DNA from: Chlorops oryzae
Taxonomy: Eukaryota; Arthropoda; Insecta; Diptera; Chloropidae
Reading direction: 5' to 3'
Assembly (NCBI GenBank): GCA_020466095.1
Contig: CM035806.1
Span: forward strand, 38,929,698-38,993,697
Length of the DNA: 64,000 nucleotides
Below are positions 11,629 through 23,140 of the stretch, piece after piece. A model generated the notes under the pieces. The model ran no database searches, was not told the origin of the DNA, and saw nothing but the letters and a program-made list of their open reading frames with translations. Position numbers and translations under genes: made by a program. The first letter of the stretch is position 1; each line of letters starts with the position of its first letter.

Positions 11629-12460
11629 TATAACCAGCGTAAGTAGGGTATATTAGTTTCGTGTGGATCTTGTAACAGCTAGAACTAAGTTCCGCATATA
11701 TAGAGAAGTATATATGTATATTCTTGATCAGGATCGAAAACTGAATCGATTTGGACATGTCGTTCGTACTTTTGTCCGTTCGTCTGTGCGCATGTCCATC
11801 TGAGGGTGGATCTTCTTTCCGAAGTGCCACGCCCCGAAATGGAAATTTTTGGTGACTTACGAAGTGAAAACCGTAGAAGCTTCAAATTCGAAACATAGGT
11901 TGACCAAGAGGAATAAAAGGTGTACTGGAAAATTTGATGCGTAAGGAAAAGCGTAGAAGCTCCCAATTAGAAACATAACTTCTCTTTACATCGAATTGCA
12001 CCGTTTTGGGGAAAAGGGGTGTATCCCGCCTACTGTCAGGCTCAAAAACATAAAAGTGAGAACAAATCTAACTCGCAATTAGCTTCCTCACGGATATAAA
12101 TTCGTGAGTAGTGAGCTTTATTGCAATAAACACGCCAGATGATGCCACTTTTTTCGCAGATTTTTCTGTGTTTGACGATCCGCCAGCAATGTTTATTTCA
12201 ATCAAAGGGAAACAGATGCATTTCATAAGAGTGTCCTTCCGCGTTTGCATTAATTTCATTGACGAATCGGACATTTTATCGCTTTGCAATGGAAAATTGT
12301 AAAAACTCATATCATATGTTTTCGTATTTAATTTTATTATAATTCTTTAATTCTCGTATAAACGGTGAGATTCACTAATCGCGACTAATTCATAATTCAG
12401 ATTAGCATATTAGCTGGGTATATCAAAGTCGGCCTTGACCGACTTTAGCTTTCTTAATTG
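11629..12460 (+). mobile_element. INE-1/DINE-1-like Helitron-related element (copy a)
   Basis: Starts TATAACCAGCGTAAGTAGGG. It contains TTCTTGATCAGGATCG, the GTCCGTTCGTCTGT block and GCCACGCCC. It ends with a hairpin at 12425-12446 (arms AAAGTCGG and CCGACTTT), then AGCTTTCTTA. The same order of start, GATCAGGATC block, GTCCG-rich block and 3' hairpin is known from the Drosophila INE-1 family. Two more copies lie at 26157-26575 and 53689-54366. The middle (12040-12310) has no counterpart in the shorter copies and may be an internal expansion. Confidence 0.75.
12425..12446 (+). other. 3' terminal hairpin of INE-1-like element
   Basis: Eight-base arms AAAGTCGG / CCGACTTT around a 6-base loop, followed by AGCTTTCTTA. 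This is the diagnostic end structure of the family. Confidence 0.7.
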
Positions 12461-12927
12461 TTTTATTTTTGTGGTTAACAGGAAATCGGTTTGTGCCATT
12501 GATAAAAATCGGTCATTTGGTTTCTGCCTTTGCTAAACTCTCTGTTACTTTACATAGTTCATTGTTGCTCAAAGCAGCCGGAGTAATCGTTTTTTTAAAT
12601 ATTTTTATTCGTATTTACGCTTTCAACGGTCGTGGTCGACAAACTTTGTGTGGCGAAGCGGCAAAAATTGAAGTTTTTTTCAAAGAATTCTAATAAGAAA
12701 TAATAAAAAGAATTAGCTGAAAACAAAACACTAGTGTGAATTTTCACAAATTCTTTCTCAACGAAATCATAAGGCTTTCTTCGCTTTGTAAAGACTCATC
12801 TCAATTTACTTCGAAGGCAAGGAGAATTGATTTGAAACGCAGTTTCGTTTAAAGTGAAGCAGAAGCACAGCCTTTGGAGTTCCAGTTCAATTAAAGGATT
12901 AAGAAAAACCCGATCTAGAAATTCAAT

Positions 12928-12946
12928 ATGTTCAGCTCGATTCAAG
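12928..12946 (+). CDS. Possible alternative first coding exon of the LEA-like gene
   Basis: ATG at 12928 encodes MFSSIQ and then one base before a strong GTAAGA donor at 12947. The leftover phase (one base, G) is exactly what exon 2 of the LEA-like gene at 30348 needs, giving MFSSIQ-A-SLKSFGE, parallel to MSQSGYG-A-SLKSFGE from the proximal exon. The preceding 150 bases look like a 5' UTR (purine-rich, without in-frame coding). This would create a 17.4-kb intron. Inference from phase and donor quality; it could belong to another transcript. Confidence 0.45.
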
Positions 12947-15930
12947 GTAAGATCCAAAGTTTACACTCGTTTAATTTTTTTCTATATTCTATTGGACATA
13001 TTTTTTTTAATTGCTTGCATTTGGTTATTTGGTGAATTTTTTTTTTTTTTTTTTTGTATTTTTGCATTTTGAAAATTTTCGATCGATTTTTACGCTGACT
13101 CAAATCGACTTGAATGCCAATGCTATTAGTCATCAGGACATGCCCATAGTATATACCGTAACTCATGCCGCTGCAGTGAAAGCACATGTGCACACCTAGA
13201 ATTCTCTACTTTCACTGCGTTGTTGCTATTATTGTTTTTGTTGCTACTATTGTTATTGTTGTTGTTGTTTTTAATGTTGTTGTTGTTATTGTTTTCCGTA
13301 CTTTCCGTTTAATTTGCTGGTCTTTCTGTGTGAAATTGACTTCAAGGACTCGAGAAACATTATGTCATCCAACAAAGTAGCAAGAGCAGTCGGCCGGCCG
13401 TTCCTTTTACTTGAATGCAGGCAAGGAGCCTTGTGCTAAACAATTTTTTTTTCTTTTTTTCGTAGCATTCATTAATTTTTCAGTTGCCCTTTCTGCGCCT
13501 CGTTCATTGCTGTTCTCTCTGCTCAAAACCAATTTTTTTCCATTATTTTTAAACACTAAAACATGCAAAAATAATTAATAAAATTTTTGTTTCGGGAAAC
13601 ACTTTTCATCAGCTCTTAAAAATTTTGGCAACTCCCGTTGCGGATTCGAATTGCTTCGAATTGGGGATTTATAAATATAATTTTTATTTTTTATTTTTTT
13701 GGTAATTTTTAATTGATTTTCTTATGGAAAAACATTTGAAAGCATTAGGTTTCATAAATTTTATTTTCCAGCTGTACATATGGCAGCAATTTACGGGCTT
13801 AAGTCCTTCTCTCAAGTAATTTCCATTTCGACGCAATATGGACGCCACAAGTGGTGGTGGTAAATCTCCTTTATGCACCCAAAGCACACCCCACGGAGTT
13901 GCTTGTTTCTCAATGGAATTCCGTATAGTACGTGCGACCTTACACGTGCGCGCTACAGTAGGGAAATCGCACTCACTCGGATTTTTTCATTAGTTTTCCA
14001 TGTTCATGGCAAAATGGTAAAAATATTTTTGGGTTAATATGCAAGAAATTGAAGCTTTCATAGTTTAATTTGAGACCGTAGTACTGTTGAAAGTACGTTC
14101 TTAGGCTATAGATATATTCCATGAATTTAAAACAATACTTCGAAATCTTCTAAAAAAAAAAAAGGAAAACTTGAGCCCCTTAAAACTTCTGTGAAGATTT
14201 TTCTCTCCCAAATATCCCCTGAAGAGCAGAAAATCCCCTAAACTTTGGGGAGATTCTCTTAAGTTGGCAACAGTGAGTTGAAATGGTATATTAGCTCAGT
14301 CTACGAGTCGCCTATGACCAATTATTTCGCTGGTACGTACTCAATTTTAAATCTGAATATTTTTTTCTTTAAAAAAAAGCAATAGAGAAACAAAACAAAA
14401 CAAAAAAAAAAATAAAAAAAATAAAAAAAAAAATATATAAATGCGCAATAACGTAATAAAGGCAATAAATAGTGATGGCAGCTTAACAGTCCGTAGTATA
14501 ATAGGTAGGAACTCATCTATGAAGCATTCCAAAGGAATTCGTAAAATTTTGTAAGAACGCTGGCATCTAGAGATGATTTTTGTTGGTAGGGTTGGTAGGT
14601 TGTTGGGAACGTGCTACGAGATGGATAGATGGATTAGTAGATAGATATGCACATATGTATGTATGTAGGTAACGAGGTGGTTGAATGGACGGACGGACGG
14701 ACGGACGGACATGTGGCTGTGTGTCTGCATTCAATCAACATGCAAACTCAGCGCGTTTGTTTATTTATTTTGCGCAATGTTTGCCAACTTCTGAAGAGCC
14801 ACAGAGCTGAAGCTGCTAAACGCATTAATACACACCCTTTTGTATATTCGAATATTTTTTTCATAATTTCGTTAATTTATGGGGCCCCTTTTCAATCTTC
14901 GGAAATTATAAAATATTTTCTTTTTTTAAACAATTTTTTTTGTTGAGTTTTTTGAATTTTTGAATTTTTTGCTCCGAAGTCAGTGAAATGAAATGTGAAT
15001 CAAGTTCATATGAAAGTCCTAAATTCTAATTGGAAACAGAAGCAGTGTGTGGGAAGAGCTTGTTTCCAGTGTGCTTGGAGATCGAAGATGCTGCTGCGCA
15101 GTTAATATAAACTGCAAAACTATTTCCCATCGCGAAATAAATAATTAGCTATGTTTAGCTGATGAAATGAAAGCTCCTACGTAGATCATTCGAAGATGGA
15201 CGCAAAATGCAATGAAAAGATATTTTGAGTTAACGATTTTGTTGATTTTAATTTTTTATAATTTTTTTTTTTTTTTTTTTGATTTTTCTTCGATGGGCCA
15301 TTTTTCGGCCATGTGTCCTCGATGCTTTTGGAAAAGTTCTAGTCTTTATAAAAAAAAAAAAAAAAATAATAAAAAACAAAAGAACACGTTTTACAAATCA
15401 CGATCGTTAAAATTCCATTCTCTTTTGTTGTTAAACGCTAATTTTTGATTTTCGAATTAGAAATTCCGGACGCCACGTGTTCGAAGCACTCTGGTTTGTT
15501 TATAAAAGAATGCGTGAATGCGTGAGCAGAAATTGTGCTACATTTATGTACATACTTATATGTATTTTATAATATTGCCAGACCATACGTTCATGCGTTA
15601 AGAAAATGATTTCTCCGAAATAAGTACTTAATATTTATTTTTAAAAGATTCGTTTTGGCAGGCATTTTCAACACTTAGCACAACACAGAAAACATTGAAC
15701 TTATAATTTCACGAAGGCTAAATTGCTCATGACGTAATAAAACGTAGCTCCTTTTTCTGGCGAATCTCCATTGAGACAGAGAGGGAGAAACTTCATGACT
15801 CATTTCAATTATGTACATATGTGCCTTCAACCCTTCAACGCATAAGGGACAAATTCGAGAAAAATTTTCAGCATTGGAATTAGAAAAGCTGAGGCACATA
15901 AAAAAATTGATTTTTCAAACAATTCCTTAA

Positions 15931-16045
15931 CCCTTTAACGTTCAAAGGACAAACGATTAAACGATTTGTAAAATTTACTGCTTCAAACATTCTCTTTCTT
16001 GTTAAATTGATGTGGAGACAGGTTTGACCCTTCTGCGTTAAAGGG
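15931..16045. mobile_element. piggyBac-like MITE
   Basis: 115 bp between two TTAA sites (15927-15930 and 16046-16049). Terminal inverted repeats begin CCCTTTAACG on both sides and continue imperfectly (AAGG, CAAAC) for about 24 bp. A half-related sequence (CCCTTCAACGCATAAGGGAC) lies just upstream at 15831. Confidence 0.75.
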
Positions 16046-16327
16046 TTAAATGATTTTTTAGACGTCTCATTCAACGAGAGAAAATGTGACATTAAGTCTC
16101 TTCTTAAGTCCAGCAAAGTGTTCCTCAATTAATCGAATACTAAATTTACTAAACGGATCAAAATTACCTTAAGTTATATTATGAGTAATTGTGTCGTATT
16201 GCGTGAGCTTTGTTCGCTTGATTCGTGGGGAAAATCGAAAGTAAAAATTAAAAATTATTTTGAAAAAAAAAAAAAAATAAAAAATTACCTACGACAGGAT
16301 TGAACGTTAGTTTGTTGGTAGTTGGAA

Positions 16328-16328
<1 letters not shown>

Positions 16329-16382
<54 letters not shown>
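16329..16382. repeat. (TTA)n microsatellite
   Basis: Eighteen uninterrupted ATT/TTA units. Confidence 0.95.
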
Positions 16383-18276
16383 GAGTATTGCACCTTAATG
16401 AATTAAGACACAATCTTTAAAAAACAAGAGGCACTAGCTTCTGAGGCTATCGGCCCGAGTTGGAACATTATTTTTGCTTGCTTTTCAAAAGTCTGATATG
16501 ACGTCAATAAAGTAACTGGAGCACTCTTTTCATTTCAATAGAACTACACAAGTCTACAAATGGCATTGAACTTTTGGATCTGAGAAGTTGTTTTTAGCAT
16601 AATTTAGTGTGCTGAACTCAAATATTCCAACGGTTTATTATGATTGGCTCTAGATTCGGAGATATGGACCGAAAACCGTTATTTAGAACATTGACTCACT
16701 TAACAAGCTGTAACTTCGTTGTTTATTAACCGATTTTAATTTTTTTTTACGCCTATAAAAAGTCAAAAGAATGCTCTTTCCAGAAACATAAACAGCTGTC
16801 AGATTCTCAGATCGAAAACCTTGTATACTTGTGTTATCAATGCCGGACGTGAAAGCAATGCTACTCGATATGTTAATGCACAAAAAAGGCGGCGTAGCTC
16901 GGTAAAGAAAGTCGTTTTTTTTTTTGTTTTTTTTGTGAGGAGCTACGATAATGTCCGTCATCATGTAGAGGAACGTGGGCATGTGAAATTTTTAGCACGT
17001 TGTAGAATCGCCTCATTCTCTTAGAGAGTTCTTTCTGCACACACGCATTTTTTATGTAACTTTTCCAGCACTTTTATAAATAGAAATTCCGAATTTTTCA
17101 TGAACTTTGAATAACTTCCCGAAAGCAATAACAAAACATACAAATTATCTCTCTTTAACCGAATTTTCTTCTTCTTATTTAATATCCTGCAGAGGCTTCT
17201 AAATGTAAGTACTTTTCGTTTGATTAAACCCAATATGAATTTTCTCTCTCCTCTTTTTTTCCCCCAACTCGGCTTGCTATCGCTTGAGCTGCCTTCAAAA
17301 ATAGCACTCGAAAATCTCACCCGTCATTTGTCACTTTTACTTCACCGTATATGTATGTTTTTATGCATTTGATTCGTTAAGCTTAGTTGGCCATGGGTTA
17401 TGGGTCATGGGTCATGGGTCATGAATCATGATTTACCTGATCTGAATGGCAATTAACTAACAAAAAGATTAGTGAAAACTTTTAAAATTTGAAATCATTT
17501 CCAAAGGGGATTACACACAGTCGTCAATATCGGTTCATATTGAGGGTGTCCCGTACGGAAGTGCTATTTTTTTTAAATAGGGATGGTAGGGGAGAAAGGT
17601 CAACAAAAAATCGTAAGGGAGGGGTCGCAAATGCAACCCTGAGGAGTTATAGGGCCTTAAAGTTTTAAGGCAGTAAGTCGATGGAAAAAATTCTCCCACG
17701 ATAATGGCTTATCGTAGAAAACAAACTGTATTGAAGTTTGAAAGCCAATTGTATGGGCTTTAAGGCAAAAAAAAAAAAGTTTTTGCTTAAAAGTTGATCC
17801 ATAATTGTAATTGCATAAGTCGCCGAGGTGAAATCAATAGAATTATGAGGGCTTAATGAAAGAAGAATGAAAATATTTTCTGAGAGCTTTTCCATTAGGG
17901 ATGGAACACACAATGTTAGACACTCTTAGAGCTGCGGCTTTCTGCTTGAATAGAGAAGGAAGTGCTCGTGCGTATGGACAAAGCATCGATTGATACGAAC
18001 GCCTTGCTCTTTTTTTTTTTCAAGCGAGTAACCGAAAATGCAATTAAACGAAAATGGATGCTATGAAAATGGGGAAAGCATTGGAATCGAAAAAGTAAAA
18101 ATGAAGAAAAATTTAGAGAAATGAAAATGAGAAATCACCGCACAGGGAAGCGCGAAGTCAACAGCGGAATGGGGGAAAGTGTTTTGAGGAAAATAGGAAA
18201 ACAAAATGACTTAAAAGCGATTTGTTGACTAATGTCAGTCATTCGAAAATAAACAGGAAACACGAGCTCAGGAGCA

Positions 18277-18280
<4 letters not shown>

Positions 18281-18307
<27 letters not shown>
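18281..18307. repeat. (GT)n microsatellite
   Basis: Uninterrupted GT run of 27 bases. Confidence 0.95.
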
Positions 18308-19594
18308 GAACACCACTTGACCCATCACGTTGCTCTTGGGAGATTCGGCGGCAATTAAGAAAACACATAAAGCCAATCGAAGAAGCTAAAGCGAGCAGTG
18401 ACAGTCGCACTTAAAAAGAGAAAATATTACTTTATTTTTGGGTGTCTCTAAATTATATCTCGTTAAAAGAAAGCATTCCAAAAAAACAAAAAAAACAAAG
18501 AAAAAAAGAACAAAATCCTAAGAAATTAAAAAAAGAAAGAGGCAGATGGGAGGTGTAGCTCCATGCTGCACGCACCGCTGCAGCAGTCTTTCAGTTCAAT
18601 GCTCTTTGTGCTACAAATAAAATAAAATAAAATACGTAGGATATATTTTTTACTTTTACTTGTGCTTCGAATAGCATTCTTTGGTGGGGAGGAGATGGGC
18701 GAGGGGGGCTAACCGAAATAAATCATTGAAAGTCAAGAAGAAGAAGAGGAAGAAGTGGAATTTTTTCGTAAGTTAAATTCAAGGTACGACATGTCACAAC
18801 ATAGGAAGGTACCTACGTATTTAGACATCTCTTGGGCAGAAGAGACTTCCGCTTTCGAATAGACAACGAACTATTCCCACATGCCGCTTTTCCGCTTTAA
18901 AGTTTGAGTGAAATACTGCACCAAGATTTTCTGGAAGCACAATTTTCGTTTAAGTAAATTTCCAAGAATGAGCTTCCAGGAATCGCGAGTATCGTTAACG
19001 CAAAACATTTTAATGCATATACATACATATATGTATGTATGTATGTATTTCTAGAGAAAAGTAAGACAATTTCCATTCTGCTTTTTCTTTTTTAGCTAGT
19101 TGAATACTGCCCCACCTTAGGTTAGTTCCAGTAATTCAACATTGATCGCGGCACTACGGCATAGAATATTGTGTTTTATCACTTGACGCTCTTGGCTCAC
19201 CTCGCTCTGAATGAGGCGCGTGCGCGGAGAATTGTTTCGCGAGGAGTTTTAGGCGTAACAAAAATTTATATCATGATCATTACAAGTAATATGGGATTCA
19301 AAGGGGGGTTTTACCTTTTACAACATGTGCCCCCAGCATGCGCCTCTGCTATCTTCCATTCACCGGCGGGAGAATCTGCTATGTCTGACAAAGAAGTCCG
19401 ATGAGAGAAATAATTTTAGTCACAAGGGGGATAATTCATATGTAGGTCTTTATGCGCATCCCTATAGCCCACTCTAGCGCACCTGGACCTCTACAGAAAA
19501 ACAAGAACCACGTCTAGTGCTCACGCAGAAAATTATACCGGGACCACGCCTCGCCTCTCGCGACACCAGAATTCTTATGTTACACGTAAAATAA

Positions 19595-20213
19595 CACGGG
19601 TCTGCAAAAATTAATTTTTTCGCCTCCTTTTGAGTTTGAGTAGTGGCTCTAGTAGATTTTGGTCTGCAGAATAATTGAAAAATTTCAATTCAAAGTTATG
19701 TTTTGTTGTGTATACGAAAATCCGAATTGAGTTGTTTTAGAAAAGCCTTTATATCGTGATAGAGGTTTGTGCTACAGTTCTGAGATTTGATATTTTCTGC
19801 ACAGAATTGATTGGCCTACCATTTAAGATATCGATATAGAAAAAGAGGCTGTTAATGGTTGTGTTATTTTCATTTAAACTCGAAAAATAATGAAAATTTT
19901 ATATAAAATTTTCAATTTTTTGACTTTGAGCATCATTTTACACGATTCATTTAAAGATTTTATAATTATTTTTGATAGAATATTGAAGAATGATGTTTAA
20001 AAAATACAAAAGTTTTTAAAATTTTAAAAAAGTTTAAGCCACATTGGAGAAAAATGAGTTTAAATGAAACAATGGTGCTAAAAAATTCAAACGCGATTTT
20101 CTCAAAATCCTTACGTGATGGAATTTTTTTGATATTTTTCAATTATTCAGCAGTCCAAAATCTACTAGAGCCACTATTCAAACTCAAAAGGAGGATTTCA
20201 TTGCCGACCAGTG
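19595..20213. mobile_element. Palindromic TIR element, copy 1
   Basis: The two ends are inverted copies: CACGGGTCTGCAA on the left and CACTGGTCGGCAA (read inward on the other strand) on the right. Inward arms of over 50 bp share TCCTTTTGAGTTTGA, GTGGCTCTAGTAGATTTTGG and GAATAATTGAAAAAT. A related copy lies at 51905-52610. No transposase. Flanking 8-mers (TAAAATAA / TAATCTAT) match only partly, so the superfamily is open. Confidence 0.7.
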
Positions 20214-20269
20214 TAATCTATTCTGTGAAACTTTTTAGCATTGGCGTAAGTTCTTAAATCTCTTGTTAA

Positions 20270-20424
20270 CCCTCTAATGCCACATTTTTTTTTTTTTCAC
20301 TGAAAAGTTCAGATAAGACTAATTTCGGGTAGAAAAACATGAATCTAAAATTATTAGGAATTTTTTTTGTTTAGTAATTTGTTCGAAACCAGCCCGTCTA
20401 GAGACGGAGCCAGGAATTAGAGGG
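20270..20424. mobile_element. piggyBac-like MITE
   Basis: 155 bp bounded by TTAA at 20266-20269 and 20425-20428. TIRs are CCCTCTAATGCC and, on the other strand, CCCTCTAATTCC. Confidence 0.8.
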
Positions 20425-20808
20425 TTAATATATTGTTTGGCTTCTGGGAAGTTTACACCCCGCTTTTACGATGGGACTGACTCAAAAGAGAAGAAATGAA
20501 AAAAGCCCAATAAACACACGGAGGCTGCCCATAATGAAGCAAGGCATAATTGCGTAAAAATTTCTAAAATTAAATTGAACTCTGTGTGTGAACAACGCGC
20601 TCCTCGTGTTGTACATAAAATTCGAAAAAAACAACTTCAAAAATATTTCAGTCCCCCAACAACGAGGCATGATGTCGCATGAACGTTGTTAAATTTGTGC
20701 TCAAAATGCGGGTACACCAAATTCAATTAAGCTCGCATTTTGAGGCATTTCTGATTGCATTAGTTGAGCCGATTGAAATTCGTTGTAACATGTCCGAGAG
20801 GGAGAGAT

Positions 20809-20813
<5 letters not shown>

Positions 20814-20844
<31 letters not shown>
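20814..20844. repeat. (GA)n microsatellite
   Basis: Uninterrupted AG run, preceded by diverged GA repeats from 20795. Confidence 0.95.
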
Positions 20845-20845
<1 letters not shown>

Positions 20846-21581
20846 AATATAGAGTGAGGGCTATTCATCAAGTAATTTATTGGGTGGGTACACAAAGACT
20901 TTGTGACAAAGTCAAGTTGAAGTTCAATTCAATGGGGTAATTGCTAATGGGGTAATTCTTGTAAATGGTTTAATGGAAGTTAAGAGAGCAAGATTCGATC
21001 TAAATGGAATTTATATATGTATCTTCAATCGGCTTCGGGAATTCGGGATAAAAAATGTGGTTCATTAACATTTATGGCTGGTTTCCAATAATGCAAGAAT
21101 TCCTCTGAATAATCGCCACATGCGAACATATGGATCTTTTTTAGTGTATAAGTTCCTAGGCTAATGGTGAGCAGCCATTAGGCTATAAATTAATAATCGA
21201 GTCTTCTTAATGCTCTCGAGAGTATCTAAGCTCAGCTGAACGTTTGCTCTCACTAAAACAAAATATGGAAAATATGAAAAAAAAAAATAAATAAAGTAAA
21301 CATGAATGGGACTAGAGAAAATCAATTCATTGACTCGAACTCTTTTGACTTTTAACAAATCCTAAATGATATCATCGCGCTCGGTGCTGCACGTTCGAGC
21401 ACGTCAATACATACATAAGTATGTATGTACAATGTACCTTGGTGTCTGCTCCGTTGCGCCATGAGAGCATGGAGGACTCATTTTTTTATTGGCATTTCAA
21501 TTAAACAAAGTCGCTTTTGGCTTTGATCCAATTCGTTTTAGGATAAACATACATACTTGCGGAAACATTCCAAATACCTAC

Positions 21582-21970
21582 CAGTGCTGTCGGAATTACT
21601 ACAATTGTAGTATTTTACTACATTTTCATCACCCTTACTACTATACTACTAAAGTTGAAATATTACTACATTTCTCAAAAAATGCAGATCTGTATAGTAG
21701 ATTACAAGTATCGGTCAAAAATTTTTTCTCAAAAATGAAAAAAGACAGCTATACAAAAAATTTTTTTTTTAATTTCGTAAAATTTACTCGGATACAGTTG
21801 TACCATTTATGTTTCATCCAGGAAATAGTCTTTAAGAGAAGTGCATTCTTTAAATATTATATTTCCAACCCATTTTATTTGATTTCCTAAAAGTACTACA
21901 AAATGCCCCAAAATACTACTAAAAAAAAGCAAGTTATACTACTAAACGAAAATTGAAAACGACAGCACTG
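21582..21970. mobile_element. hAT-type MITE with perfect 8-bp duplication
   Basis: 389 bp. TIRs CAGTGCTGTCG at both ends and ATACCTAC directly outside both (21574-21581 and 21971-21978). The interior repeats short TACTACTA words in inverted orientation. One open frame spans 21489-21890, but it is AT-rich and has no transposase likeness. Confidence 0.9.
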
Positions 21971-22547
21971 ATACCTACTATCGGAATAAGAGAGGAGGTC
22001 AGGGTGTGTGAGAGCGAGAGAGTAAGAGAAAGAGAGAGAGACGATTTTAGAAATTTTAATTATTTAATTAATTTTCGCGAATTTTGAGAATGAAAGTGGA
22101 TCGCGTCGAATATTTTATGCATGAAAATATTAAACTCTGCGAAGGCGTTGAAATAATTTACCCAAATTCATTTGACTCTCAGCCGTAAGCTTTCTCGAAA
22201 TCGATATGACCGCAGATAACACAGAGAAAAGGAAAAATAAAAAATAAAAAAATTAGGAAAATAAAAAGGGATATTTGTAGGTAACCCAACATTCAACGGG
22301 CATTCGAAGCCAGTCTGGCGTCTAAAGTCTCTTCTTTGGCAAATGATTCCGAATCACGCACGCCCTCATATGGTTGAGGAAGACTTTCATGGCTGTTCTG
22401 AAAATGTTTTCGCGTTCCTTTTTACTCTTTGCTTTTTAAAGGTTGTTTAACAAAAAAAAAAAAAAGCATGTTGAAACGACAACTGTCTTAAGTGTTCTTA
22501 CACGCAAAGGTTTTAACATAAATAATTCTTTGTCAAGGAAATAGAGG

Positions 22548-22610
22548 GAAAGAGAGAGAAAGAGAGAGAAAGAGAGAGAAAGAGAGAGAAAGAGAGAGAA
22601 AGAGAGAGAA

Positions 22611-22642
<32 letters not shown>

Positions 22643-23140
22643 AGAGAGAGAAGAGAAAGAGAGAGAAAGAGAGAGAAAGAGAGAGAAAGAGAGAGAAGAG
22701 AGAGAAAGAGAGAGAAAGAAGAGAGAAGAGAGAGAAAGAGAGAGAAAGAGAGAGAAAGAGAGAGAAAGAGAAGAAAGAGAGAAAGAGAGAGAGAGAGAGA
22801 GAGAAGAGAAGAAGAGAGAGAAAGAGAAGAAAGAGGAGAGAAAGAGAGAAGAAAGAAAGAAGAAGAGGAAGAAAGAGGAAGAAAGAGGAAGAAGAGGAAG
22901 AAGAGGAAGAAAGAGGAGAAAGAGGAAGAAAGAGGAAGAAAGAGGAAGAAAGAGAAGAAAGAGGAAGAAAGAGGAAGAAAGAGGAAGAAAGAGGAAGAAA
23001 GAGAAGAAGAGGAAGAAAGAGGAAGAAAGAGGAAGAAAGAGGAAGAAAGAGGAAGAAAGAGGAAGAAAGAGGAAGAAAGAGGAAGAAAGAGGAAGAAAGA
23101 GGAAGAATGAGGAAGATAGAGGAAGAGAGAGGAAGAGCTA
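22548..23140. repeat. 600-bp polypurine satellite
   Basis: Almost every base on the plus strand is A or G. The left half is built on GAGAGAAA, the right half on a 10-mer GAAAGAGGAA that is very regular from about 22990 to 23105. The change of unit near 22860 suggests two expansions joined. Only three or four pyrimidines break the run before 23110. Confidence 0.95.

Noticed and set aside
22550..23130. CRISPR-like or gene array
   Set aside because: Only simple purine repeats without distinct spacers, in a eukaryotic genome.
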